Source of the DNA: CAMAXB01 sp964476565
GTDB taxonomy: Bacteria > Verrucomicrobiota > Verrucomicrobiia > Opitutales > Opitutaceae
NCBI GenBank assembly: GCA_964476565.1
Contig: CAYZBG010000009.1
Coordinates: forward strand, 24,995 to 88,994
Length of the DNA: 64,000 nt
Direction of reading: 5' to 3'
Shown here: piece after piece, positions 45,786-54,553 of the stretch
Numbering within the stretch: position 1 is the first letter of the stretch
How the letters are laid out: every line of letters starts with the position of its first letter
Notes under the pieces: model-generated
What the model was told of the DNA's origin: nothing
Seen by the model: only the letters and a program-made list of their open reading frames with translations
The model's database searches: none
Position numbers and translations under genes: made by a program

Positions 45786-46628
45786 GTTTCCACGTCGCTC
45801 CGCCAGCCAGACCGCAGCGCCAAGCAGCGCGAGGCTGGCGGCGAGCCGGACGAGGTCGGTACTTTCGCCGAAGAACAAGAGCGAACACGCCACGCCGAGC
45901 GGCACCTTGGCGTTGTTGAAGACCGCGAGCGTGCCGGTGTTCACCTGCGTCGCGCCGAGGTTCCACCAGAAGAAACACAGGCCGGACGCGAGCACGCCCA
46001 GGTAAGCGAGCACGAGCCATTGGTCCGCCGACGGACGAAACGCCGTCCAGTCCGTGGCGACTGCCGAGAAGGCCGCCGTCGCGGCGAGGGCTCCGACGTA
46101 GAGCAGACCGAAGAGCGCGCCGTCACGACCGGCTGGATACGCAGCCCGGACGCGCTTGTAGGCGAGTTGACCGGCGGCGAAGCAGAGGTTGGAGCCCTGC
46201 ACGAGCAGGAAGCCCGTCGCGACTCCTGAGCCCGGCGCCGCCTGCCAGACCACGAGTCCGGCACCCGCCACCGACAGCAGCGCCGCGGCCAGATGACGCA
46301 GGTGCCAGTGTCGGTCCCACGCGGCCGCGAGCAGTGCCAGGTACACCGGAGTGAGCAGCGTGAACAACGCGACCTCGTAAGCCTGCAGGTGGGCAAAGGC
46401 CCGCAGGTAGAGCACGTACATGCCGCCGAACTGCACCGCCCCGATCGCCGCGTAGGCGAGGCTCAGTCGCACCGGCAGGGCACGCAGACGCAGAAAGGGC
46501 AGGAAGACCAGCGCCGCGAGTCCGAGCCGCACCACCGCGACCGCGGTCGGATCGAGTCCGGCAAGCCGGCCCTTGATCAGACCGAAGGAGAACGCCCAGA
46601 TAAGGGAGACGAGGAGAAGCCAGCTCAT
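45783..46628 (-). CDS. DMT-superfamily (EamA) transporter
   Basis: A 281-residue inner-membrane protein starting MSWLLLVSLIWAFSFGLIKG, the typical first helix of EamA proteins. About ten hydrophobic segments follow in two repeats. The second repeat shows LVLAYLGVLASGLCFFWWNLG and VNTGTLAVFNNAKVPLGVACSLLFFGE, both characteristic of the family. Members export amino acids, metabolites or drugs. The stop codon lies in the T-run of a shared terminator. A long inverted repeat separates it from the upstream permease gene. Confidence 0.9.
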   Translation of the reverse strand: MSWLLLVSLIWAFSFGLIKGRLAGLDPTAVAVVRLGLAALVFLPFLRLRALPVRLSLAYAAIGAVQFGGMYVLYLRAFAHLQAYEVALFTLLTPVYLALLAAAWDRHWHLRHLAAALLSVAGAGLVVWQAAPGSGVATGFLLVQGSNLCFAAGQLAYKRVRAAYPAGRDGALFGLLYVGALAATAAFSAVATDWTAFRPSADQWLVLAYLGVLASGLCFFWWNLGATQVNTGTLAVFNNAKVPLGVACSLLFFGESTDLVRLAASLALLGAAVWLAERRGN

Positions 46629-46652
46629 ACCCTTCCGTTCCTGGTTCGAAAT

Positions 46653-46756
46653 CGTTCTCGTTCTCTTAATCTTTCTCTTTCGCTTTCTCTCCTGGACAAA
46701 CTTGGCTCAGACCAATCGGGAGAAAGAGAACGATTAAGATTAAGAGAACGAGAACG
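46653..46756. repeat. Long inverted repeat of GAGAACGATTAAGA-type words
   Basis: Arms 46653-46692 and 46718-46756 are near-perfect reverse complements. The left arm holds CGTTCTCGTTCTCTTAATC and the right arm GATTAAGAGAACGAGAACG. The pairing can be extended outwards (CCTTCC with GGAAGG). It lies between the permease stop and the transporter start. Internal 6-7 base words are reiterated, suggesting growth by slippage. It may be a dispersed repeat of this lineage. Confidence 0.7.
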
Positions 46757-46797
46757 AAGAGGAAGGAGGCTCGCCCCCTCTGGCGCATCCCGTCTCA

Positions 46798-48492
46798 TTA
46801 CACGCGGAAGATCGCGCCGAGCTTCTTCCCGAGCAGCAGGCCCATGCCGACGATGGTCACGCCGAGGAAGACCATCGCCCACACGCCGAGGGCGCTGGCG
46901 ATGAACTTGCCGTCGCCGAGCAGCTGGAAGAGTTCGAGGATGGCCTTGGTGATGGGATAGTAGGCCTGTTTCTGCGCGAGGATGAGCGAGTCGGACACCT
47001 CAAGCATGGCGAAGGCGAAGGCGAGCAGACCGCCTGCGATCAGGTTCGCCGCGATGAGGGGCAGCGTGACCTTGATCGTCGCCTTGAGCGGCGGGCAGCC
47101 AAGGTTCTGCGCCGCCTCCTCGAGGGTCTCGCTCGTTTGCTGGAAACCCGCAACGGCCGAGCGCACGACGTAGGGCAGGCGGCGCACGGAGTAGGCGATG
47201 ATCAGGAGCACGGTCGGGTTCTCGACCGGATTGAGGAAGGCGAAGAACTTGCCCTCCTGGCTCATGGCCAGGTAACCGAACGCCAGGACGAGTCCGGGCA
47301 CGGCGAGCGGCAGCATGGCGAGGAAGTCGAGCACCTGGCGTCCCGGGATCTTCGACCGCACGACCACGTAGGCGATGGCGATGCCGAGCACGAGGTCGAT
47401 CAGGGTGGAGAGGCTGGCGAACTTCAGGCTGTTCGCGATCGCGGGCACGGTCAGGTCGTTGCCCAGCGCGTAGCGGAAGTTGTCGAGCGTGTAGCCGTTG
47501 GGCAGCACGCTGGCGTACCAGTCGGTGGAGAACGCCACCAGCACGACGCCGAGGTGCGGCAGCACGGCGATGAAGGTCACGCCGGCGAAGGCCAGCGTGC
47601 ACAAAATGCGGGGCATGACGGGCAGGGCGCGGGCGCCGCCGCTCGTCGTGGCCTTGGCCATCATCGCGTAGGCCTGGCGGCCGAACAGGCCCTTGCCGAG
47701 GGCGTAGAGCACCACCGTGCTGAAGAGCATCACCGCCACGAGCGCGAAGGGGAAGGGGTTGCCGCCGATGTCCTTCAGGCCGTAGAAAATCTGCACCGAC
47801 ATCACCTGCGGATAATCGAAGATCAGCGGCACGCCGAGCTCGGTGAAGGCCCAGATGAAGACGATCGTGCCGCCGGCAAAGAGCCCCGACTTCATCAGGG
47901 GCAGCGTGATCTTGAAGAAGCGCCGGAAGCCCGTGCAGCCGAGGTTCTCCGCCGCCTCTTCCATCGCCGGGTCGATGTTGGCGAGGGCGGCGACGGCGTT
48001 GAGGTAGATGATCGGGTAGAGGGAGAGCGCGTTGACGACTGCGACGCCGAGAAACTGGTTCGCCGCGAACCAGTCGTAGGTCCAGCCCTCGGGCTGGAGG
48101 CCGAGGTTGATCAAGAGAGCGTTGAGCGCGCCGTACTGACCGAAAATCTGCTTGATCCCGATCGCGCCCACGAAGGGCGGCAGGATCATCGGGATGAGCA
48201 CGAGCGAACTGAGCAGGCCTTTGCCGGGAAAAAGATAGCGGTCCGAAATGAAGGCGAGCGGCAGCGCGATCAGGAGCGCGATCGAGGTGGTCGTGCACGC
48301 CAGCAGGAACGAGGTGCGCAACCCGCCGAGGTAGACGGGGTCGGACAGCACCGCCGCCAGATAGGTGAAGGTCAGGTTGCCATCCGCATCGATGAAGCCG
48401 CCCTTGAGGATCTGCAGGATCGGCCAGACGAAGAACGCGGCGAAGAAGAGCGCGGTGAACGCAAAGACGATTCGCGCAAAGGACTGCGACAT
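46798..48492 (-). CDS. Fused double permease of an ABC importer (Fe3+/2-AEP/putrescine type)
   Basis: A 564-residue membrane protein made of two binding-protein-dependent permease domains in one chain, each with about six helices. Each half has an EAA loop that would contact the ATPase: NIDPAMEEAAENLGCTGFRRF (first half) and QTSETLEEAAQNLGCPPLKAT (second half). Such fused permeases serve ferric iron, thiamine or phosphonate uptake. Neither an ATPase nor a substrate-binding protein gene is nearby: upstream is a divergent pseudopilin gene and downstream a DMT transporter. The ligand is therefore unknown. Confidence 0.88.
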   Translation of the reverse strand: MSQSFARIVFAFTALFFAAFFVWPILQILKGGFIDADGNLTFTYLAAVLSDPVYLGGLRTSFLLACTTTSIALLIALPLAFISDRYLFPGKGLLSSLVLIPMILPPFVGAIGIKQIFGQYGALNALLINLGLQPEGWTYDWFAANQFLGVAVVNALSLYPIIYLNAVAALANIDPAMEEAAENLGCTGFRRFFKITLPLMKSGLFAGGTIVFIWAFTELGVPLIFDYPQVMSVQIFYGLKDIGGNPFPFALVAVMLFSTVVLYALGKGLFGRQAYAMMAKATTSGGARALPVMPRILCTLAFAGVTFIAVLPHLGVVLVAFSTDWYASVLPNGYTLDNFRYALGNDLTVPAIANSLKFASLSTLIDLVLGIAIAYVVVRSKIPGRQVLDFLAMLPLAVPGLVLAFGYLAMSQEGKFFAFLNPVENPTVLLIIAYSVRRLPYVVRSAVAGFQQTSETLEEAAQNLGCPPLKATIKVTLPLIAANLIAGGLLAFAFAMLEVSDSLILAQKQAYYPITKAILELFQLLGDGKFIASALGVWAMVFLGVTIVGMGLLLGKKLGAIFRV

Positions 48493-48648
48493 GGCCGCGA
48501 AGCTTGGGGAGCCCCAGCCGGACGCATCAAGGCGGAAGTCCCGCGTTGCCGGAATTTGACCGGAGGAGGAGCGCGCAACGCAAACTTAGGTTGCAAATGA
48601 TTAACGGATTGCGTCCGCCGCGGGTCTCCGCTTTTTCGGGAGTCCCCT

Positions 48649-49212
48649 ATGCTCCCTGCGGTCCTTTCTCCGGCCGCGCGTCGCCGCGGCGTGTCCGCCG
48701 CCGGTGCGCCGGCCTTTACGCTGCTCGAGGTGATGACGGTGCTCGGCGTCATCGTCATCCTCGCCGCCGTCAGCATCGGCACCACGGCGCAATCGTTGCG
48801 CAACCGCGCCCACCGGCTGCGGGCCCAGGCCGATCTGACCGTGATCGCCGTCGCGGTGGAGGCGTTTCGCCGGCATCACGGTGAGTATCCGCGGACCGCG
48901 GCTCCGTCCGACCTCTTCGCCGCCCTCGCGGGCCGGCGCAGCGTGACGAACACCCCGCTGACTCCGCCCGGTCGGATCTTCCTCGAGCCCGATGGTCTGA
49001 ACTGGGCCCCGCCGTCGTCCGGGGCAGGGGAGGCGGTTGCGCTCGATCCGTGGGGTAATCCGTACCGGTACGTTCATGCACCGGGACCCGGGTGGCGTGC
49101 ACCTGGCTTTGTGCTGTATTCAGCCGGTCCTGACGGCACGGCCGGGTCGCACGCCACGGGGGCCGTGCCCGGAGTCACCCCGGCCGATGCTGACAACGTT
49201 TACCTGCCATGA
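48649..49212 (+). CDS. GspG-like pseudopilin
   Basis: A 187-residue protein with a type IV pilin-like signal: GAPAFTLLEVMTVLGVIVILAAVS, where cleavage should occur after Ala before FTLLE and the fifth-residue Glu is present. The globular part has FRRHHGEYPRTAAPSDLFAAL and DPWGNPYRYVHAPG, the calcium-loop signature of GspG major pseudopilins. It heads a six-gene overlapping cassette on the plus strand. The prepilin peptidase and secretion ATPase are not in the window. Confidence 0.87.
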   Translation: MLPAVLSPAARRRGVSAAGAPAFTLLEVMTVLGVIVILAAVSIGTTAQSLRNRAHRLRAQADLTVIAVAVEAFRRHHGEYPRTAAPSDLFAALAGRRSVTNTPLTPPGRIFLEPDGLNWAPPSSGAGEAVALDPWGNPYRYVHAPGPGWRAPGFVLYSAGPDGTAGSHATGAVPGVTPADADNVYLP

Positions 49213-49811
49213 ACTGCCGGCACCGGGCCTTTTCCCTGCTCGAACTGGTGGCGGTCGTGGCGATCCTGGGCGTCCTGCTCGCCGTGCTCGTGCCGGGCCT
49301 TGCCACCGTGCGGGCCGCGGTGGCGCGGGCGCGCACCCTCGCGATGTTCCACCAGTGGAGCCTGGCCTGCGCGGAGTTCCGGCTCGAGTATGGGCTCGCT
49401 CCGCAGTGGGCGGCCGAGCCGCGTCTGACCACGGTCGAGCACACGGCGGCGTTCCTGCGTTGCCTGACCGGGCGGGAGCCCGATGGCCGCGCCGTGGCGG
49501 ATGTGGCTGCGCTGGGCGGCAACCGCCGCCGCCTCGCCTTCCTGCTCGTGGGCCTGGGCGACCTGCGCGAGGGCCGACTGGCCGATGCCTTTGGCAATAC
49601 CGAGATCGGCGTGCTCCTCGATCGGGACGGCGACGGGTGGATCCGGCCCGGAGCCGACGGCACGCTGGTGGGCGTGATGAGTCGCGACGGCACGGGTCCG
49701 TTCGTTCCGGAGGCCGCCGATCTGCCGGCCGAAGGCGTGCGGGCGGCGGCGATTTTTTATTCGGCCGGTCGCGGACGGGACGCCAGCGACCTGATCCTGA
49801 GTTGGCGATGA
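49209..49811 (+). CDS. Pilin-like protein, second in cassette
   Basis: A 200-residue protein overlapping the previous stop by 4 bases (ATGA). The N-terminus NCRHRAFSLLELVAVVAILGVLLAVLVPGL is a prepilin-type signal with Glu at +5. The globular part has FGNTEIGVLLDRDGDGWIRPG, which looks like a calcium loop. It has no assigned pseudopilin class. It overlaps the next gene by 4 bases. Confidence 0.8.
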   Translation: MNCRHRAFSLLELVAVVAILGVLLAVLVPGLATVRAAVARARTLAMFHQWSLACAEFRLEYGLAPQWAAEPRLTTVEHTAAFLRCLTGREPDGRAVADVAALGGNRRRLAFLLVGLGDLREGRLADAFGNTEIGVLLDRDGDGWIRPGADGTLVGVMSRDGTGPFVPEAADLPAEGVRAAAIFYSAGRGRDASDLILSWR

Positions 49812-50446
49812 CGCTTCGCTCCATCGCGGTCGCACCGGCCTTCACGGTCATCGAGCTGCTGGTGGTGCTGGCGCTGCTCGGCGTTCTGGCCAGTGGCATC
49901 GTCCAAATCGGGCGCGGGGGCGGGCGCGCGGTGGCGCTGCGCACGGCCCAGGCCACCTTGGCCGGCGCGTTGGCGCAGGCGCGCAGTGAGGCGGCCGCGC
50001 GCGGGACAAACGTCGGCCTGTTGGTCCACGCCGACGCCGTGGCGCCCGACCGGCGCCTGCGGGAATGGGTGGTGGCCGTCGAAGATCCCGTGCACGGATG
50101 GCAACCGCTCACGCCCTGGCTCGCCTTGCCCGCCGGCGTGGCCTTGCTGCCGTCGGTCACGCCAGCCGGTGATGCGATCGAGGACGGCACCGATTGGACC
50201 GGCCTCCGGTCGTCGGGCCTCGGCGGGACGACGGTGATGTGTGACGGCGTGGCCGCGTTGCCGATCGTCTTCACCGCCCGCGGAACCGTCTTTCGTGGAG
50301 CCGGCGACTTTGTGCTCGCTCCGGTCGAGCGTCTGCCGGCAGACGGCGCCGAACCTTGGCGCTACCTGCAACCCGACGCCGTGCGCGGCCTCAGCCTCAG
50401 TGTGTACGGTCTCGTCACTTTTCTCCATGAGCGCAGTGAGATGTGA
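49808..50446 (+). CDS. GspH-like pilin-like protein (Verru_Chthon D-like)
   Basis: A 212-residue protein; APAFTVIELLVVLALLGVLASGIV is a prepilin signal with Glu at +5. Its size and position agree with a minor pseudopilin of GspH type, and with Verru_Chthon cassette protein D, which I name from memory of the family's features. The start ATG overlaps the previous stop, and the end overlaps the next gene by 20 bases. Confidence 0.75.
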   Translation: MTLRSIAVAPAFTVIELLVVLALLGVLASGIVQIGRGGGRAVALRTAQATLAGALAQARSEAAARGTNVGLLVHADAVAPDRRLREWVVAVEDPVHGWQPLTPWLALPAGVALLPSVTPAGDAIEDGTDWTGLRSSGLGGTTVMCDGVAALPIVFTARGTVFRGAGDFVLAPVERLPADGAEPWRYLQPDAVRGLSLSVYGLVTFLHERSEM

Positions 50447-50933
50447 CCGATCCGAACGAGGGGGCTTCTCGCTGGTCGAGGTCGTGATGGCCGTCGGGGT
50501 GGCGGCGGTCGCCGTGGTCAGTGTGGTGGCTCTGTACCGTCCCGTGCTCCATGCGGTGACCGAACTCGACGAGGAGGGGCGGGCTGGTCAGGTCCTGCGG
50601 CAGGTCGAGGCCCAGGCCCGCGATTTGGGCCCGGCAGCCACGGGTACACGCATCGCCGACGGGGAGGTACAGTTCGCCGACCGCGCAGGTTTGATCGTGG
50701 CGCCCGCAGACGACGCCGTGTGGCTGGCCACCGGGGCAACGCCGGCCGAACGCGATGCCGCGAAACAGTTCGAAGTGCGGCTGCATCGTCACGCCGTCCT
50801 GTCGTCCGCGTCACCGGGACCGCTGGTCGTCATCGCCGAGGTGCGCTGGCCCGCCTTCCGTCCGGATGGTGCGCGCGTCACCGATCCGTCCCGCCAACGC
50901 ACGCGGGTGGCGGTGTTCTCCGTGAATCGATGA
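50427..50933 (+). CDS. GspI-like pilin-like protein (Verru_Chthon B-like)
   Basis: A 168-residue protein with prepilin signal RGGFSLVEVVMAVGVAAVAVVSVVALY and Glu at +5. Order and size suggest GspI or Verru_Chthon cassette protein B. The ATG lies 20 bases before the end of the previous gene, and the next gene overlaps its stop by 4 bases. The globular domain has no specific motif. Confidence 0.75.
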   Translation: MSAVRCDRSERGGFSLVEVVMAVGVAAVAVVSVVALYRPVLHAVTELDEEGRAGQVLRQVEAQARDLGPAATGTRIADGEVQFADRAGLIVAPADDAVWLATGATPAERDAAKQFEVRLHRHAVLSSASPGPLVVIAEVRWPAFRPDGARVTDPSRQRTRVAVFSVNR

Positions 50934-51925
50934 GAACGCAGCGCGGCTTCACCCTGCTGGAAGTGCTGCTCGCGGCGGCGGTCACGGCCCTGTTGGCCGG
51001 ACTGCTGCTGGCATTGATTGCCCAGGTGCTGACCACTTGGACCCGGGTGACCGGCAAACTTTCGGCCGATGCGCAGGCCACGCTCATCCTCGATCAGGTT
51101 GCCGCCGACCTCGAGGCCGCGTTGGTGCGATGGGACGACGGTGTGAGCTTCGCTGCCACGATGCAGCGCGACCAAAGCGGAGCAGGGGACGCGGGCATGA
51201 CCGGTGCAGCGTGGCCGGACGAGGCCAAGCCGCGCGGGGCGGCGTCGCTCCGCCTGCGGCCGGCGTCAGGCGACCTGCGTGACGCGCGGTTTGGTCACGC
51301 GGGGGTGTGGCTGCGGTTTTTCACCGCGGCGCCGGACAGCAATGCCGATGCGACCAATCGCTCCGCCCCGCGGGCCGTGGCCTATCAGGTGGTCCGCCGG
51401 CAGACGGGCGGGCGCGCCGTGTACCAGTTGTACCGCTCCCAGGTGAGACCGGGCGGCATCGATCCGTCGACGTTCTCCACCGGCTACGACCTGTTCGTGT
51501 CCGGGTACACGACTCCGAATGGATCGGCCCAGCATCCGGGCAATGTGCGCCGCCCCAACGTCACCTTCCTGCTCGGCAACCACGTCGTCGACTTCGGGGT
51601 CCGCATCGAGACCCGCCGGGCCGACGGCACGTGGGACACGGCATTTCCCGCGACGGACGACGCCTCGTCGTTTCTGTCGACCACCCGGACCGGCGCCGAG
51701 CCGGCGGGCTACGCGGGCCGTCCGGTCACGCGGGGCATACCGGCGGCCATCTACGTGATGGTTCGCGTGCTCGACGAGGACGGCGCGACGCGGATCGCGC
51801 ACCTCGAAGCCGGTCGGCTCGCACCGCCGGTGGGAGTAACGCGGGCGGAGTACTGGTGGCAACTGGCCGAGGCGCACAGCCGCGTCCACACCCGGCGCAT
51901 CGTGTTGCCCGCCGTCGTGCGATGA
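50930..51925 (+). CDS. GspJ-like pilin-like protein (Verru_Chthon C-like)
   Basis: A 331-residue protein beginning MRTQRGFTLLEVLLAAAVTALLAGLLL, a clear prepilin signal with Glu at +5. The following QVAADLEAALVRWDDGVSF is typical of GspJ helices. The large C-terminal region is beta-rich and longer than ordinary GspJ, which fits the Verru_Chthon C size. It overlaps both neighbours by 4 bases. Confidence 0.78.
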   Translation: MRTQRGFTLLEVLLAAAVTALLAGLLLALIAQVLTTWTRVTGKLSADAQATLILDQVAADLEAALVRWDDGVSFAATMQRDQSGAGDAGMTGAAWPDEAKPRGAASLRLRPASGDLRDARFGHAGVWLRFFTAAPDSNADATNRSAPRAVAYQVVRRQTGGRAVYQLYRSQVRPGGIDPSTFSTGYDLFVSGYTTPNGSAQHPGNVRRPNVTFLLGNHVVDFGVRIETRRADGTWDTAFPATDDASSFLSTTRTGAEPAGYAGRPVTRGIPAAIYVMVRVLDEDGATRIAHLEAGRLAPPVGVTRAEYWWQLAEAHSRVHTRRIVLPAVVR

Positions 51926-53541
51926 CCTCGTCCCGTTTTTGCCCTATCCGACGCCGTGGCTTCGCCCTCGTGCTCGTCGTGGTGCTGCTTTCCCTGCTCG
52001 TGATCCTGCTGGTCGGCCTCGCTGCGCTGGCCCGGCTCGAAACGCACACCGAGGAGAACCGGCGCGATCTCGCGACGGCCCGGCGGCATGCCCTGCTCGG
52101 TCTCGGCCAGGCCCTCGGCGCGCTGCAGCGCGCCGCCGGGCCCGACGTGGCGGCGACCGCGACCGCAGCACTGCCAGGAAATGCCGAGCCGAACCGGACC
52201 CGTTGGACCGGCGTCTGGCGGCAGGGCGAGAGCGACCCCGTGTGGCTCGTGTCGTCCCCGGACGGATTGGCGCCAAACCCGACGGCGGCGGCGTGGCTCG
52301 ATCCCGTCACCCTGGTCGGACCGGCCAGCGCGGACGTGGGCGCAATGCCGGACGCTGATCCGGATGCGGTGCGCGTCGAGACGGTCCCGATAGCCGTGCC
52401 GGGCTCGCTCTGGCCGGGATGGACAGATCCGGCGGATCCCGTGATTGGACGCTTTGCCTATTGGGTCGGCGACGAAGGCGTGAAAGTCAGCACAATCGTG
52501 CCCGACGAGCGCCGTGCTCTCACCGGATTCGATGGCTCACCAGCTTGGCCGCAGCCGGAGGTGGGGCTGCTCTGGGGCGGAGTCGATCTCTCCACGGTGG
52601 CGCGCGTCGATGCCCTCGGAAAAGTCGAGGCGTATTCGCAGTTCGGTTACGTCGATACCGCCTTCAGTCCGGCGCGCCTCCGGCAGAACTTCCACCGCGC
52701 GACGACGACGGCGTACGCGGTGGTGGCGGACGCCGCTCAGGGTGGCTTGAAGACGCCGGTGACACCGGCGGGCGATCATCCTTATGCTCCCGGCGGAGTG
52801 GCCGGACACGACCGCCGGTTCCTCGTGACGACGCCGGATCCAGAGGCCACGGAGCCCCGGGCCCTGCCGGCGGCGCGCTTCGGCGTGCGGCGCCCCGTGG
52901 GTGCGACGCCCACTGTCTCTGACGTGTCCGGTGCGGCGGCCGCGGCCCACTTGTTGGTTGCGGGCGCGTTCAACCTCAACGCCATCGATCTGGATGGCGC
53001 CGGGCAACGCCTCGTCTGGCGTTCGCTGGTTGGCGCGGCACGGCGTCTGACGTGGGCAGATGGCACGGTCCGGGTGCTGACCGACGGCGAACTCGACGCC
53101 CTGGCCACCGAACTGACCGCGGCGCGGTTCCAGGCGGCGTACGCGGGCACCGACAAGGTCCACGGGGCACCCTTTCGCCGCCTCACGGATTTCGCTGCGT
53201 CGAGCCTGCTGGACGACGTCCTGGCTGCGACGCCGATCAATCTCGGCCGCACGCCAGCGTCGCCGGATTACGTGACGGCCGATCAGCTGCTCTCCCGGCT
53301 CCTGCCCCTGTTGACCGTACGGTCGGATACGTTCCGGCTACGGGCCTATGGCGACGCGCGCAATCCCGTCACCGGTGCGGTGTTGGGACGAGCCTGGTGC
53401 GAAGCGTGGGTGCAGCGGGTGCCGGACTACCTCGATCCGGCCGACGATCCCGCGTCCGCACCCTCTCGTCCCGACAATGTCGCCGGCGGACGCCGCTTTC
53501 TCGTGACCTCGTTTCGCTGGCTGACGACGGCAGATATCTAG
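51922..53541 (+). CDS. GspK-like large pilin-like protein (Verru_Chthon A-like)
   Basis: A 539-residue protein with RRRGFALVLVVVLLSLLVILLVGL at the start: a prepilin-like helix that, like GspK, lacks the +5 Glu (GFALVLVV). The rest is a large extracytoplasmic domain with GRFAYWVGDEGVKVSTIVPDE near residue 170, a stretch I recall from verrucomicrobial cassette A proteins. A GspK-type protein normally caps the pseudopilus. This is the last gene of the cassette and ends 115 bases before the convergent lipA stop. Confidence 0.78.
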   Translation: MTSSRFCPIRRRGFALVLVVVLLSLLVILLVGLAALARLETHTEENRRDLATARRHALLGLGQALGALQRAAGPDVAATATAALPGNAEPNRTRWTGVWRQGESDPVWLVSSPDGLAPNPTAAAWLDPVTLVGPASADVGAMPDADPDAVRVETVPIAVPGSLWPGWTDPADPVIGRFAYWVGDEGVKVSTIVPDERRALTGFDGSPAWPQPEVGLLWGGVDLSTVARVDALGKVEAYSQFGYVDTAFSPARLRQNFHRATTTAYAVVADAAQGGLKTPVTPAGDHPYAPGGVAGHDRRFLVTTPDPEATEPRALPAARFGVRRPVGATPTVSDVSGAAAAAHLLVAGAFNLNAIDLDGAGQRLVWRSLVGAARRLTWADGTVRVLTDGELDALATELTAARFQAAYAGTDKVHGAPFRRLTDFAASSLLDDVLAATPINLGRTPASPDYVTADQLLSRLLPLLTVRSDTFRLRAYGDARNPVTGAVLGRAWCEAWVQRVPDYLDPADDPASAPSRPDNVAGGRRFLVTSFRWLTTADI

Positions 53542-53641
53542 GGGAAATCCCAAATCGCAAAACGCCAAATCCCAAATAACAGAGCGCCTCATGGCGCCGC
53601 TATCTTTTGGAGTTTGGGCCTTTGGCGTTTGGAAGTTTCAA
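53542..53641. repeat. Long imperfect palindrome, copy B of the dispersed element
   Basis: Left arm 53544-53577 (A-rich, CCAAATCGCAAAACGCCAAA) and right arm 53604-53641 (T-rich, TTGGGCCTTTGGCGTTTGG) flank a hairpin GCGCC-TCAT-GGCGC at 53584-53597. Layout and words (TAACAG, CCTTTGGCGTTTG) match the element at 3411-3523. It fills the gap between two convergent genes, so it may also act as a terminator for both. Confidence 0.65.
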
Positions 53642-53656
53642 GGTTGAGCTGTTCTC

Positions 53657-54553
53657 TCAGGCGCTCGCGAGGGCGTTCTGCGTATTGAGATGATCGATAC
53701 CCGTGTACTTCTGCGACTGCTCGTCGGCGTGGTAGCTGGAGCGGACCATGGCGCCGCTCTCGACCACGCCGATGCCGATGGAGAGGCCGAACTCCTTCCA
53801 GCGCTGGAACTCCTCCGGCGGAACCCAGCGGGCGATCTTCCAATGCTGGGGCGTCGGCTGCAGGTACTGGCCGATGGTGAGGATGTCGGTCTTGTCGGCG
53901 GCGATGTCGCGGATCGTCTGCTCGATCTCCGCCTGTTCCTCGCCGAGCCCGAGCATGATCCCGGTCTTGGTGGTGAACCCGCGGCCCTTGGCGTGGCGGA
54001 GCACGGCGCGGGACCGGTCGTAACGCGCCTGCACGCGCACCGGCTTTTGCAGCCGCTCCACGGTCTCGAGGTTGTGGTTGTAGATGTCGGGCTTGGCGTC
54101 GAGCACGGTGTCGACGTGTTCGAAGCGACCCTTGAAATCAGGCACGAGCACCTCGATGGCCGTCTGCGGGTTGCGGTGACGCACGGCGCGGATGGTGGCG
54201 GCCCAGACCCCGGCCCCGCCGTCGGTGAGTTCGTCGCGGGCCACGCTCGTGATGACGCAGTGCCGGAGGTTCATCTTGGCCACGGCATCGGCGACGCGGG
54301 CTGGTTCGCCTAGATCGAGTTCCGTCGGCCGACCAGTCTGGATCGCACAGAAATTGCAGGAGCGCGTGCAGATGTTGCCCAGGATCATCACGGTGGCAGT
54401 CCCGCGCGACCAGCATTCGCCCAGGTTGGGGCACTGCGCGCTCTGGCAGACCGTGTGCAGCTTGTGTTCGTCCACGAGCTTGCGCACGGCATTGTAGCCG
54501 GGGCCCGAAGGCAGTTTGGCGCGGAGCCAGGCAGGTTTCCGGGAAGTGTCCAT
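53657..54553 (-). CDS. lipA: Lipoyl synthase
   Basis: A 298-residue radical SAM enzyme that inserts two sulfurs into protein-bound octanoyl chains. The auxiliary cluster motif is CQSAQCPNLGECW, the radical SAM motif is ICTRSCNFCAIQTG, and the C-terminal conserved segment AMVRSSYHADEQ is present. The start MDTSRKPAWLRAKLPSGPGY matches the family. The opposite-strand gene cassette ends convergently with a palindromic element in between. No lipB is adjacent. Confidence 0.96.
   Translation of the reverse strand: MDTSRKPAWLRAKLPSGPGYNAVRKLVDEHKLHTVCQSAQCPNLGECWSRGTATVMILGNICTRSCNFCAIQTGRPTELDLGEPARVADAVAKMNLRHCVITSVARDELTDGGAGVWAATIRAVRHRNPQTAIEVLVPDFKGRFEHVDTVLDAKPDIYNHNLETVERLQKPVRVQARYDRSRAVLRHAKGRGFTTKTGIMLGLGEEQAEIEQTIRDIAADKTDILTIGQYLQPTPQHWKIARWVPPEEFQRWKEFGLSIGIGVVESGAMVRSSYHADEQSQKYTGIDHLNTQNALASA

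Noticed and set aside
42889..46020. A 1043-codon minus-strand open frame across the TonB receptor
   Set aside because: It covers a receptor with clear plug motifs on the plus strand and runs across its terminator; shadow frame.
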